12,051 bases of DNA from Mycobacteriaceae bacterium (lineage in GTDB: Bacteria; Actinomycetota; Actinomycetes; Mycobacteriales; Mycobacteriaceae), in assembly GCA_019242135.1 (NCBI GenBank), contig JAFAWC010000046.1:1-12051 (forward strand), read 5' to 3'. The notes below the pieces were generated by a model that was not told the DNA's origin, did no database searches, and worked only from the letters and a program-made list of their open reading frames with translations. Positions 7,035 to 12,051 of the stretch are shown here, piece by piece (within the stretch, counting starts at the first letter, position 1; every line of letters begins with the position of its first letter). The translations under genes were made by a program, and so were the position numbers.

Positions 7035-7616
7035 GTGCCGAACCTGCACCTGACCGGTAATCCGGAAGCGGATGCCCTGCTGGACGCGAATCCTTTCGCT
7101 CTTGTCATCGGCATGCTGCTCGACCAGCAGGTGCCGATGGAGACGGCCTTCGCCGGGCCGAAGAAGCTCCACGACCGGATCGGCGGGATCGACGCGCGCC
7201 AGATCGCCGACTTCGACCCAGAAAAGTTCGCGGCGCTGTGCGCGCAACGCCCTGCCGTGCACCGGTTTCCGGGGTCAATGGCCAAGCGGATCCAGGGGCT
7301 GGCACAAGTGATCGTCGAACGATACGACGGCGACGCCGCCGCGATTTGGACCGCGGGCAGCCCGGACGGTGCCGAGGTACTGCGCCGGCTCAAGGAACTA
7401 CCGGGCTTCGGTGAGCAGAAGGCACGGATCTTCCTCGCTCTGCTGGGCAAGCGGTACGGCGTGACGCCGAACGGCTGGCGCGCCGCCGCGGGCGATTACG
7501 GCAAACCCGGCACGCACTTGTCGGTCGCCGACATCGTCGACCCCGCGTCGCTCGACGAGGTGCGGTCCTACAAGAAGCGCACGAAGCAGACGAAAGCGGC
7601 GGCCAAAAAGCACTAG
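7035..7616 (+). CDS. HhH-GPD base-excision-repair-like protein (Rv1156-like)
   Basis: The 193-residue product belongs to the HhH-GPD DNA glycosylase superfamily, in the small actinobacterial subgroup usually named uncharacterised HhH-GPD protein. The N-terminal helices contain NPFALVIGMLLDQQVPMETA (residues 19-38), typical of this subgroup. The helix-hairpin-helix is LPGFGEQKA (122-130). In endonuclease III the catalytic Lys is the seventh residue of this motif and the Asp lies 18 residues later; here these positions are Gln128 and Asn146, so classical lyase chemistry looks absent. There is no FeS Cys cluster. The C-terminus is a Lys-rich tail that could bind DNA. The GTG start is fixed by a TAGACT -10 six bases upstream. 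From memory, Rv1156 has the same neighbours. Two decayed copies of its 5' region lie at 3.1-3.3 and 4.3-4.4 kb. Confidence 0.85.
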   Translation: MPNLHLTGNPEADALLDANPFALVIGMLLDQQVPMETAFAGPKKLHDRIGGIDARQIADFDPEKFAALCAQRPAVHRFPGSMAKRIQGLAQVIVERYDGDAAAIWTAGSPDGAEVLRRLKELPGFGEQKARIFLALLGKRYGVTPNGWRAAAGDYGKPGTHLSVADIVDPASLDEVRSYKKRTKQTKAAAKKH

Positions 7617-7682
7617 CACCGGTCCCGCACATTCGCGCGCCGGCGACGTGACCGGGTCATCGCGGTGTGTCATCGTTAAGAC

Positions 7683-7829
7683 ATGAAGACACACCTGAAC
7701 TGCCCGTGCGGCGAGGCGATCAGTGGTCAGGACGAAGACGACCTGGTCGAGAAGGCTCAGCAGCACCTGGCGGAGGCGCATCCCGGCCGCGAATACGACC
7801 GCGACGCCATCCTGTTCATGGCTTACTGA
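7683..7829 (+). CDS. Small DUF1059-like protein (48 residues)
   Basis: This short frame begins MKTHLNCPCGE and ends YDRDAILFMAY, with a central acidic helix (DEDDLVEKAQQHL). That is the pattern of DUF1059 small proteins, whose function is unknown. Cys7 and Cys9 with His28 and His33 could form a metal site; this is inference. The ATG at 7683 is six bases after CATCGT, an imperfect -10, and no Shine-Dalgarno is present. It follows the HhH-GPD gene by 66 bases on the same strand and is convergent with the secreted protein gene, whose stop is 24 bases beyond its TGA. Confidence 0.75.
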   Translation: MKTHLNCPCGEAISGQDEDDLVEKAQQHLAEAHPGREYDRDAILFMAY

Positions 7830-7853
7830 CGAACAGGCGCTCGCCGAAGCCGA

Positions 7854-9065
7854 TCAGGGGACGACGGTCGAGCCGATCGTCGGCAGGAAGGTGCACTGCC
7901 TGTCCGCGGTGGTCACCTGACCGAAGATCGTCGACATGATGCTGCCCGAACCGGTGTCGGCGATGGCGACCAGAGTGGCAGGGCCGTTCGGGTTGATGTC
8001 GGGGTTGGGCTTCAGCGTGGTGGTGCCAGACTTGCCCGTCGTCAGGTTGACCCATGTCACGTTCAGCGGAAGTTTCTGCTCGGCCGCGGGACCGGGCGTG
8101 CCGACGGCCGTGAACACGTACGCGGTCTGGCCCGCCTTGGGACCGGGCTTGGGAATTGCTGCGGGGCCGGCCACCGATATCGCGGTGGCGATCACGTTGC
8201 CGCCGCCGGCCAGGCATCCGTTCCCGATCGACGGGTACATGAACTCCTGGGTCGGTGGCGCGTCGGGCCCAAAGGTCGGGGGGGCCGAGTCGGGTGCCGG
8301 TGCCGGCGCCGGTGCGGCCGCTGGGTCGGCTGCCGGTGCCACCGCCGGTGCGGCCGCCGGGTCGGGTGCCGGGGCCACCGCCGGTGCGGCCGCCGGTGCC
8401 GTGGTCGGCGCGGATGCCCCGTGAACCGGTGCGGCTGCCGGTACGGGCACCTCGGGGCCGGACGCGGCCGGCGGAGTGGAGTCGGGCGCGGCACCGGACG
8501 CCGGTGCGAGCGCTTCCCCTGGTGCCGGCCCGACGACATGGGCGGGATCGATCCCGGCCGGCAAATGCGGTTCGGTCCCGGCCACTGCACCGGCCGCGGG
8601 AACGTGGATTGCCGGGATCGCCGCCGATGGCGGCCCAGCCGGCGCGGGCGAACTCGGCGCCGCTGGGAGCAACTGGTTCAGATTGCCGGGCATGGTGAAG
8701 TTGTTCGGCAGCTTGATCGAAATGCCCGGCGTGGGCGGCTGCTGCACGAACTGGTTGACCGACGACGCCACCTGCCGGGAATCGGCGGGCGCGGCCGAGT
8801 TGCCCGCGAAGGCCGACGCGGCCGCCATCAGCATCGACGCCGCGCTCTGGGGATTGGCCGCGGCCTGCTGAAGAACTGGGCTGAGTTGCTGGATCGCGTC
8901 GAGACCAGGGGCCTGCGTGATGTCGATCGGGACCGGCGGCGCCGGGTCGGCTGACGCCGGTGCCGGGATCGTGAAAGCGCCCGCGGATGTCAGCGCGAGC
9001 GTGACAGCGCCGGCGAACAGCTTGCGAGTTTGCGACACAGCACGGTCCCTCTTTCCGGCAGGCAT
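7854..9065 (-). CDS. Secreted Ala/Pro-rich protein (Rv1157c-like)
   Basis: Read from ATG 9065 the product has 403 residues. It has a basic start, a hydrophobic segment (about 16-35) and a signal peptidase site PASA|DPAP after residue 39. A helical region follows (about 47-135, with LSPVLQQAAANPQSAASML). Then comes a low-complexity Ala/Pro linker (about 134-270) with repeated PAAAPAVAPA-type units. The C-terminal domain (about 274-403) is beta-like, with Cys284 and Cys391 as a likely disulfide. The function is unknown; it is probably exported to the cell wall or medium. Two starts compete: ATG 9065 sits six bases after a -10, so it could be leaderless, while GTG 9038 has a strong AAAGAGGGA Shine-Dalgarno eight bases upstream. 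Both keep the signal peptide. Divergent from pimE, as for Rv1157c/Rv1158c and Rv1159 in M. tuberculosis (from memory). Confidence 0.85.
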   Translation of the reverse strand: MPAGKRDRAVSQTRKLFAGAVTLALTSAGAFTIPAPASADPAPPVPIDITQAPGLDAIQQLSPVLQQAAANPQSAASMLMAAASAFAGNSAAPADSRQVASSVNQFVQQPPTPGISIKLPNNFTMPGNLNQLLPAAPSSPAPAGPPSAAIPAIHVPAAGAVAGTEPHLPAGIDPAHVVGPAPGEALAPASGAAPDSTPPAASGPEVPVPAAAPVHGASAPTTAPAAAPAVAPAPDPAAAPAVAPAADPAAAPAPAPAPDSAPPTFGPDAPPTQEFMYPSIGNGCLAGGGNVIATAISVAGPAAIPKPGPKAGQTAYVFTAVGTPGPAAEQKLPLNVTWVNLTTGKSGTTTLKPNPDINPNGPATLVAIADTGSGSIMSTIFGQVTTADRQCTFLPTIGSTVVP

Positions 9066-9071
9066 GAGCCG

Positions 9072-9099
9072 AAGGTATCGCGGTACTGGAGTGACTCAA
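9072..9099 (-). promoter_or_regulatory. Promoter of the Ala/Pro-rich secreted protein gene
   Basis: On the minus strand a TTGAGT -35 (9094-9099) and a TACCTT -10 (9072-9077) are 16 bases apart, a good SigA-type spacing. The expected transcript start is about 9065, exactly at the upstream ATG. Confidence 0.5.
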
Positions 9100-9186
9100 G
9101 TTACACATGTGGCATTTATTCAACCGTTACGCACATGATCGTCTTCGGTGACTTCCGGCCACTGCTGGACGCTGGTTAACGGTCGA

Positions 9187-9192
9187 TAGAGT
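9187..9192 (+). promoter_or_regulatory. Possible -10 box of pimE (TAGAGT)
   Basis: TAGAGT fits TANNNT. The predicted start of transcription is about 9198-9200, at an in-frame ATA and about 42 bases before the first canonical start codon of pimE. The -35 is poor. Confidence 0.35.
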
Positions 9193-9241
9193 CGGGCAAA
9201 TAGACGCCACCACCACCGCCCCGGCGCGCCCGCGCGACCGG

Positions 9242-10435
9242 TTGGCTATCGCCGGTCCGCTGCTGTTCGTGCTTAGCGTCGCAGCGCGGCTGGGCTGGAC
9301 CTACCTCGCCCGCAACGGGGCGAACTTCGTCGACCTGCACGTCTACGTGGGCGGGGCCGCCACGATCGGTACAGGCCACGCGCTCTACGACTTCACATAC
9401 GCCGACCAGACACCGGATTTTCCGCTGCCGTTCACCTATCCGCCGTTCGCCGCGGTCGTCTTTTACCCGCTGCATCTGCTGCCGTTCGGTCTTCTTTCGT
9501 TGCTGTGGACGCTCGGAATCATGGCGTCGCTCTACGGGGTCGTGCGCATCAGCCAGCGACTGCTCGGTGGCGGCAGCCAGCGCACGGCGATGGGCTGGAC
9601 GGCGGTCACCATCTGGATCGAACCACTGCGTGCCACGCTCGACTATGGCCAGATAAACGTGCTGCTGTGTGTGGCCGTGCTGTACGCCGTCTACAGCACA
9701 CGGTGGTGGTTGTCGGGTCTACTGGTTGGCCTGGCGGCGGGTATCAAGCTCACGCCGGCGGTCAGCGGGTTTTATTTCCTCGGGGTGAAACGTTGGGGGA
9801 CAGCGGTGTTCGCCGGGGTCGTGTTCGTTGCAACCGTCGCGGTCTCCGCGCTTGTGGTCGGGGACCAGGCCCGTTACTACTTCACCGATCTCATCGGCAA
9901 GCCCGACAGGGTGGGTTCGATCGCCACGTCGACGAACCAGTCGTGGCGCGGCGGCATCAGCCGCATCGTCGGACACGACGCGGGCTACAGCGTGCCGGTG
10001 CTGATTGCGATCGCACTGACCGCGGTGCTGGCGGTGCTGGCCTGGCGCGCGATCGACGCCGGCAACGCCGAGCGGCCAGACCGTCTCGGCGGAATCGTCA
10101 TCGTCGAAATGTTTGGGCTGTTGTTGTCACCGATCTCGTGGACGCATCACTGGGTGTGGGTCGTCCCGATGATGATCTGGTTGATCCACGGCCCACTGGC
10201 GTATCGGCGCGACGCACGGGTTCTCGGCTGGGGCTGGCTGGCGTTGATGCTCATCGGTCCGCCGTGGCTGCTGGGTTTCGTGCAGCCGTCGCTCTGGCAG
10301 GCGAGCCGACCCTGGTACTTCGCGTGGGCGGGACTGGTGTACATCGTCGCCGCGGTGGCGACACTGGCCTGGATCGCCGCTACTGGCCGACGATCTGGTC
10401 GATCTCTCGCGCCAGCGCGAGATCGTTCTGCGTAA
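9242..10435 (+). CDS. pimE: PimE: polyprenol-phosphomannose-dependent alpha-1,2-mannosyltransferase
   Basis: The product (397 residues from TTG 9242) is a polytopic GT-C (GT87) membrane protein. The first external loop has [10 protein letters not shown] with Asp31, which corresponds to the Asp shown to be essential in mycobacterial PimE. Further family-like elements are [48 protein letters not shown] and [13 protein letters not shown]. PimE adds the fifth mannose, alpha-1,2-linked, to phosphatidylinositol mannoside (Ac1PIM4 to Ac1PIM5) on the outer face of the plasma membrane, using polyprenol-phosphate mannose, on the branch to polar PIMs. The frame stays open upstream to a TGA at 9149, and bases 9182-9241 read [14 protein letters not shown], plausible as true N-terminus, but contain no ATG, GTG or TTG. 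TTG 9242 has no Shine-Dalgarno, so the real start is unsettled. The 3' end overlaps the convergent dehydratase gene by 56 bases. Confidence 0.9.
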   Translation: MAIAGPLLFVLSVAARLGWTYLARNGANFVDLHVYVGGAATIGTGHALYDFTYADQTPDFPLPFTYPPFAAVVFYPLHLLPFGLLSLLWTLGIMASLYGVVRISQRLLGGGSQRTAMGWTAVTIWIEPLRATLDYGQINVLLCVAVLYAVYSTRWWLSGLLVGLAAGIKLTPAVSGFYFLGVKRWGTAVFAGVVFVATVAVSALVVGDQARYYFTDLIGKPDRVGSIATSTNQSWRGGISRIVGHDAGYSVPVLIAIALTAVLAVLAWRAIDAGNAERPDRLGGIVIVEMFGLLLSPISWTHHWVWVVPMMIWLIHGPLAYRRDARVLGWGWLALMLIGPPWLLGFVQPSLWQASRPWYFAWAGLVYIVAAVATLAWIAATGRRSGRSLAPARDRSA

Positions 10436-10664
10436 TGCCGCCCTGGGAGTGCGTCGAGAGCACGAACGTGACGGTCCGCCAACGGATGTCGATGTCCGGA
10501 TGGTGGTCGGCGGCTTCGGCGCGGTCTGCGACGCGGCGCACCGCGTCGATGCCGTCGAGGAATGAGGAGAATTTCACGGCGCGGCGCAGCGCGTTGTCGA
10601 TGCGTTCCCAACCCGCGAGGTCGGACAGCGCGGCGTCCACTTCTTCGTTGGAGAGCACGGCCAT
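10380..10664 (-). CDS. Pterin-4a-carbinolamine dehydratase (PCD/DCoH)
   Basis: The 94-residue product is of normal size for this enzyme. It carries the PCD signature: His54-His55-Pro56 in [11 protein letters not shown], Trp62, His72 in LSTHSQGG and Asp81 in TQNDLA. The enzyme dehydrates 4a-hydroxytetrahydropterin to quinonoid dihydropterin, recycling the cofactor of aromatic amino acid hydroxylases; in mycobacteria its physiological partner is unclear. The start at ATG 10664 is supported by a TACCGT -10 seven bases upstream, and the N-terminus [13 protein letters not shown] is the family's usual beginning. An upstream in-frame GTG at 10673 lies inside that promoter and is unlikely. Convergent with and overlapping pimE (10380-10435), divergent from mutT2. 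From memory this corresponds to Rv1159A. Confidence 0.9.
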   Translation of the reverse strand: MAVLSNEEVDAALSDLAGWERIDNALRRAVKFSSFLDGIDAVRRVADRAEAADHHPDIDIRWRTVTFVLSTHSQGGITQNDLALAREIDQIVGQ

Positions 10665-10671
10665 ACAACAC

Positions 10672-10677
10672 ACGGTA
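10672..10677 (-). promoter_or_regulatory. -10 box of the pterin dehydratase gene (TACCGT)
   Basis: TACCGT fits TANNNT and is separated from ATG 10664 by seven bases, giving a leaderless transcript. No Shine-Dalgarno is present, consistent with this. It decides the start at 10664. Confidence 0.45.
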
Positions 10678-10783
10678 CTGGGGTCGACGAACCCCGCGGT
10701 CTGCGCCTGAGCCGCACCGCCTGACGATCAGCCCCCGCGGCCTCGCGGCGAGCCGTGCCGAGCTCAATGCGGCCGTGAGGGTA

Positions 10784-10789
10784 TACCGT
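10784..10789 (+). promoter_or_regulatory. Possible -10 box of mutT2 (TACCGT)
   Basis: TACCGT fits TANNNT; the transcript would start about 10796-10798, at or next to an ATG at 10798 that opens a 10-codon frame. Spacing to that ATG is eight bases, slightly long. The -35 is unclear. Confidence 0.4.
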
Positions 10790-10797
10790 CTGTGGCG

Positions 10798-10830
10798 ATG
10801 AGCGCGTGCGCACGAAGAGCACATGACTGA
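10798..10830 (+). CDS. Possible leaderless upstream ORF overlapping mutT2 (10 codons)
   Basis: ATG 10798 reads M-S-A-C-A-R-R-A-H-D and stops at TGA 10828-10830, three bases past the first codon of mutT2, which is in another frame. It begins where the predicted transcript begins, so ribosomes could load on it without a Shine-Dalgarno and then reinitiate at mutT2. Inferred only from position; it may be a chance frame. Confidence 0.3.
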   Translation: MSACARRAHD

Positions 10831-11248
10831 CGTTGTGCAGAACCAGATCGTCGTTGCCGGTGCGCTCATCGTCGGTGACGCGGTGTTGGTGGCTCAACGC
10901 GCCCGGCCCCCAGAGCTGGCGGGGCGATGGGAGCTGCCAGGCGGCAAAGTGGGTCCGGGCGAGACCGATGGTGCGGCACTGACGCGCGAACTCACCGAAG
11001 AACTCGGCATCGAGGTCGCAGTCGGTGCACGGTTGGGTGGCGATGTCGCACTGACCGAAGCCACAACGCTGCGCGCGTATCTGGTCACCCAGACCTGCGA
11101 TCGCATCGCGTGCGCCAAAGATCATCGCGCGCTGCGCTGGGTCCGCGCCGCCGAGCTGCAGCGGCTCGACTGGGTGCCGGCGGACCGGGCATGGCTGCCG
11201 GAGTTGGGACGGGTGATGGCCGGCAGGGCCGGCCGCTGGCGGCGCTAA
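10823..11248 (+). CDS. mutT2: MutT2-type Nudix hydrolase
   Basis: The 141-residue product has a complete Nudix box: Gly41, Glu47, then Arg55-Glu56-Leu57-x-Glu59-Glu60-x-Gly62-Ile63, fitting GX5EX7REUXEEXGU. Nearby RARPPELAGRWELPGGK and the C-terminal LDWVPADRAW are typical of the short MutT/CTP pyrophosphohydrolase group. Mycobacterial MutT2 hydrolyses (d)CTP and 5-methyl-(d)CTP with Mg2+, cleaning the nucleotide pool; the name rests on this similarity and on the pimE-PCD-mutT2 order, as in Rv1159-Rv1160. GAAG 10814-10817 is a weak Shine-Dalgarno five bases before ATG 10823. The predicted promoter lies about 35 bases upstream and a short frame overlaps its start. It is divergent from the dehydratase gene. 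Confidence 0.9.
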   Translation: MTDVVQNQIVVAGALIVGDAVLVAQRARPPELAGRWELPGGKVGPGETDGAALTRELTEELGIEVAVGARLGGDVALTEATTLRAYLVTQTCDRIACAKDHRALRWVRAAELQRLDWVPADRAWLPELGRVMAGRAGRWRR

Positions 11249-11383
11249 CGATCGCTGCGCGGCTTGTGGCGTCGGTGGCGCGGAGCCCGCGGGGGAAGCC
11301 GTTGCCGGGTTCGATGTGCACGCGGCGGGGTCCGAGCACCGGGGCGTTGTCGCGAGATTGCTGTGAAGCCGGTGCGCCGCGCA

Positions 11384-11389
11384 TATCGT
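11384..11389 (+). promoter_or_regulatory. -10 box of the MarR gene (TATCGT), leaderless start
   Basis: TATCGT fits TANNNT and ends six bases before GTG 11396, where the transcript is expected to begin. A TTGCTG at 11358-11363 could be a -35, but the spacing (20 bases) is long. Confidence 0.45.
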
Positions 11390-11395
11390 GACAGG

Positions 11396-11782
11396 GTGGG
11401 GCTGCCGGATGACGTCTATTCACGCCTGCTGACCCTGCGAAGCCGGTTACGTCGCTTCGAGCGGTGGAGCGCGGAGCAGGCTCGTTCGGCCGGACTCACA
11501 CCGACCCAGCATCAACTGCTCCTCGCCGTTCGTGGTCATGGGGACCGCCGCGGACCGACGATCGGTGAGGTCGCCGATTACCTGTTGCTTCGGCATCACA
11601 GCGCGGGGGAGTTGGTGCAGCGCGCGGAGGCGGCGGGGCTCGTGCGCCGGGTGCGCGACAACGAAGACAAGCGCGTGACGCGATTACAACTTACCGACGA
11701 AGGCTCGGGCCGCCTCGAATCGCTGACAGCGCGGCACCTCGAGGAACTTGAACGTGTCGCCCTCCAGCTACCGGCGCGGTAG
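11396..11782 (+). CDS. MarR-family transcriptional regulator
   Basis: From GTG 11396 the product has 128 residues. It has the MarR winged helix: LTPTQHQLLLAV (34-45), TIGEVADYLLLRHHS (55-69), a recognition helix through GELVQRAEAAGLV (71-83), and a wing with the typical D-x2-D-x-R pattern in RDNEDKRVTRLQLTDEG. It is a cytoplasmic dimeric DNA-binding regulator, ligand and targets unknown. The frame stays open upstream, with other GTG codons (11363, 11372) and a TTG (11264), but the -10 TATCGT six bases before 11396 and the domain beginning immediately favour 11396. No operator is evident. It follows mutT2 by 147 bases and overlaps the convergent small membrane protein gene by 15 bases. An upstream gap (11249-11395) holds no gene I can support. 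Confidence 0.85.
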   Translation: MGLPDDVYSRLLTLRSRLRRFERWSAEQARSAGLTPTQHQLLLAVRGHGDRRGPTIGEVADYLLLRHHSAGELVQRAEAAGLVRRVRDNEDKRVTRLQLTDEGSGRLESLTARHLEELERVALQLPAR

Positions 11783-12046
11783 GACGGAGGTCAGCGCCGG
11801 GCGGGGCGGCTCGGCATGCCCGAGCCGCAGCATCGCGTGCAGCGGATGCATGTGCACCGGGTGGCGGCACCGGCCACCTGAACCGGCGCGCTGGTTGCTG
11901 GATGAGAACGTCAGATGGCCGCATTTTGCGCATTCGACGAAGTAGACACCACCGATGAGCCCGATCAAGCCCACATAGATGGCAATGGTGGTACCCAGCG
12001 CGAGCGCCGCGATGAGGATGACCGTGAGCACTTCATAAACCGTCAT
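11768..12046 (-). CDS. Small membrane protein with Cys/His tail, unknown function
   Basis: The 92-residue product has a hydrophobic N-terminal half (about residues 4-37), one long or two short membrane helices with IYVGLIGLIGGVYF. It continues directly into ECAKCGH (Cys39, Cys42) and then CRHPVHMHPLH (Cys60, His62, His65, His67, His70). This spacing resembles a small zinc-ribbon or other metal-binding unit next to the membrane; that is inference. No family was recognised. The ATG at 12046 is near the right edge, so its promoter is outside the window. The 3' end overlaps the MarR gene by 15 bases on the opposite strand. The tail past residue 75 (Pro/Arg-rich) is compositionally different and less certain. 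Confidence 0.7.
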   Translation of the reverse strand: MTVYEVLTVILIAALALGTTIAIYVGLIGLIGGVYFVECAKCGHLTFSSSNQRAGSGGRCRHPVHMHPLHAMLRLGHAEPPRPALTSVLPRR

Positions 12047-12051
12047 ACGTT

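Noticed and set aside
7936..8424. Plus-strand Ala/Gly-rich open frame opposite the secreted protein
   Set aside because: It is the mirror of the Ala/Pro linker; the minus-strand gene has a signal peptide, promoter and stop-to-start logic.
8284..8440. GGTGCCGG-type repeats, considered as a CRISPR-like or minisatellite array
   Set aside because: They are codons for an Ala/Pro linker in the secreted protein; repeat units are irregular with no spacers.
11085..11423. Minus-strand open frame over mutT2 and the gap before MarR
   Set aside because: The part in the gap reads plausibly, but it is antisense to mutT2, has no recognised family and no start signals. I cannot support a gene or relic in 11249-11395.

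Overview
The window looks like the chromosome of a mycobacterium (Mycobacterium/Mycolicibacterium type). It is GC-rich with GTG/TTG starts and many TANNNT -10 boxes placed directly before start codons. It carries mycobacterial signature genes: a PimE-like GT-C mannosyltransferase, a MutT2-type Nudix hydrolase, a secreted Cys-paired cutinase and a secreted Ala/Pro-rich protein. The order HhH-GPD protein, Ala/Pro-rich secreted protein, pimE, pterin dehydratase, mutT2 (about 7.0-11.25 kb) matches, from memory, the M. tuberculosis Rv1156-Rv1160 neighbourhood.

Layout. 1-2236 (all minus): a nitroreductase-family gene broken by a frameshift, then an MFS transporter and the first third of an acyltransferase-3 membrane protein that runs off the left edge; the last two are 10 bases apart and probably co-transcribed. 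2372-4305 (minus): a secreted cutinase-like serine esterase and an unrecognised two-TM membrane protein. The gaps on both sides of that membrane protein hold decayed same-orientation fragments of an HhH-GPD gene resembling the intact copy at 7035. 4553-6913 (plus): a large arylsulfatase. 7035-7829 (plus): the intact HhH-GPD protein and a 48-residue DUF1059-like protein. 7854-9065 (minus): the Ala/Pro-rich secreted protein, divergent from pimE. 9242-11782: pimE (plus), pterin-4a-carbinolamine dehydratase (minus, tail overlapping pimE), mutT2 (plus) and a MarR-type regulator (plus). 11768-12046 (minus): a small membrane protein with a Cys/His tail.

Functional picture. This is not one operon. 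The right half is a conserved housekeeping block (envelope phosphatidylinositol mannoside synthesis, nucleotide-pool cleaning, pterin recycling). The left third (about 1.6-4.5 kb) looks like a remodelled, partly decaying accessory patch with a frameshifted gene and two gene relics. No RNA gene, insertion sequence, CRISPR array or prophage was seen. No stretch over 300 bases lacks a gene; the two longest gaps (3041-3261 and 4306-4552) contain the relics and promoter regions.

I did not find a convincing new multi-gene system. The most unusual items are the two HhH-GPD relics bracketing a gene, a possible 10-codon leaderless upstream ORF overlapping the mutT2 start, and the absence of a canonical start codon where pimE coding seems to begin.
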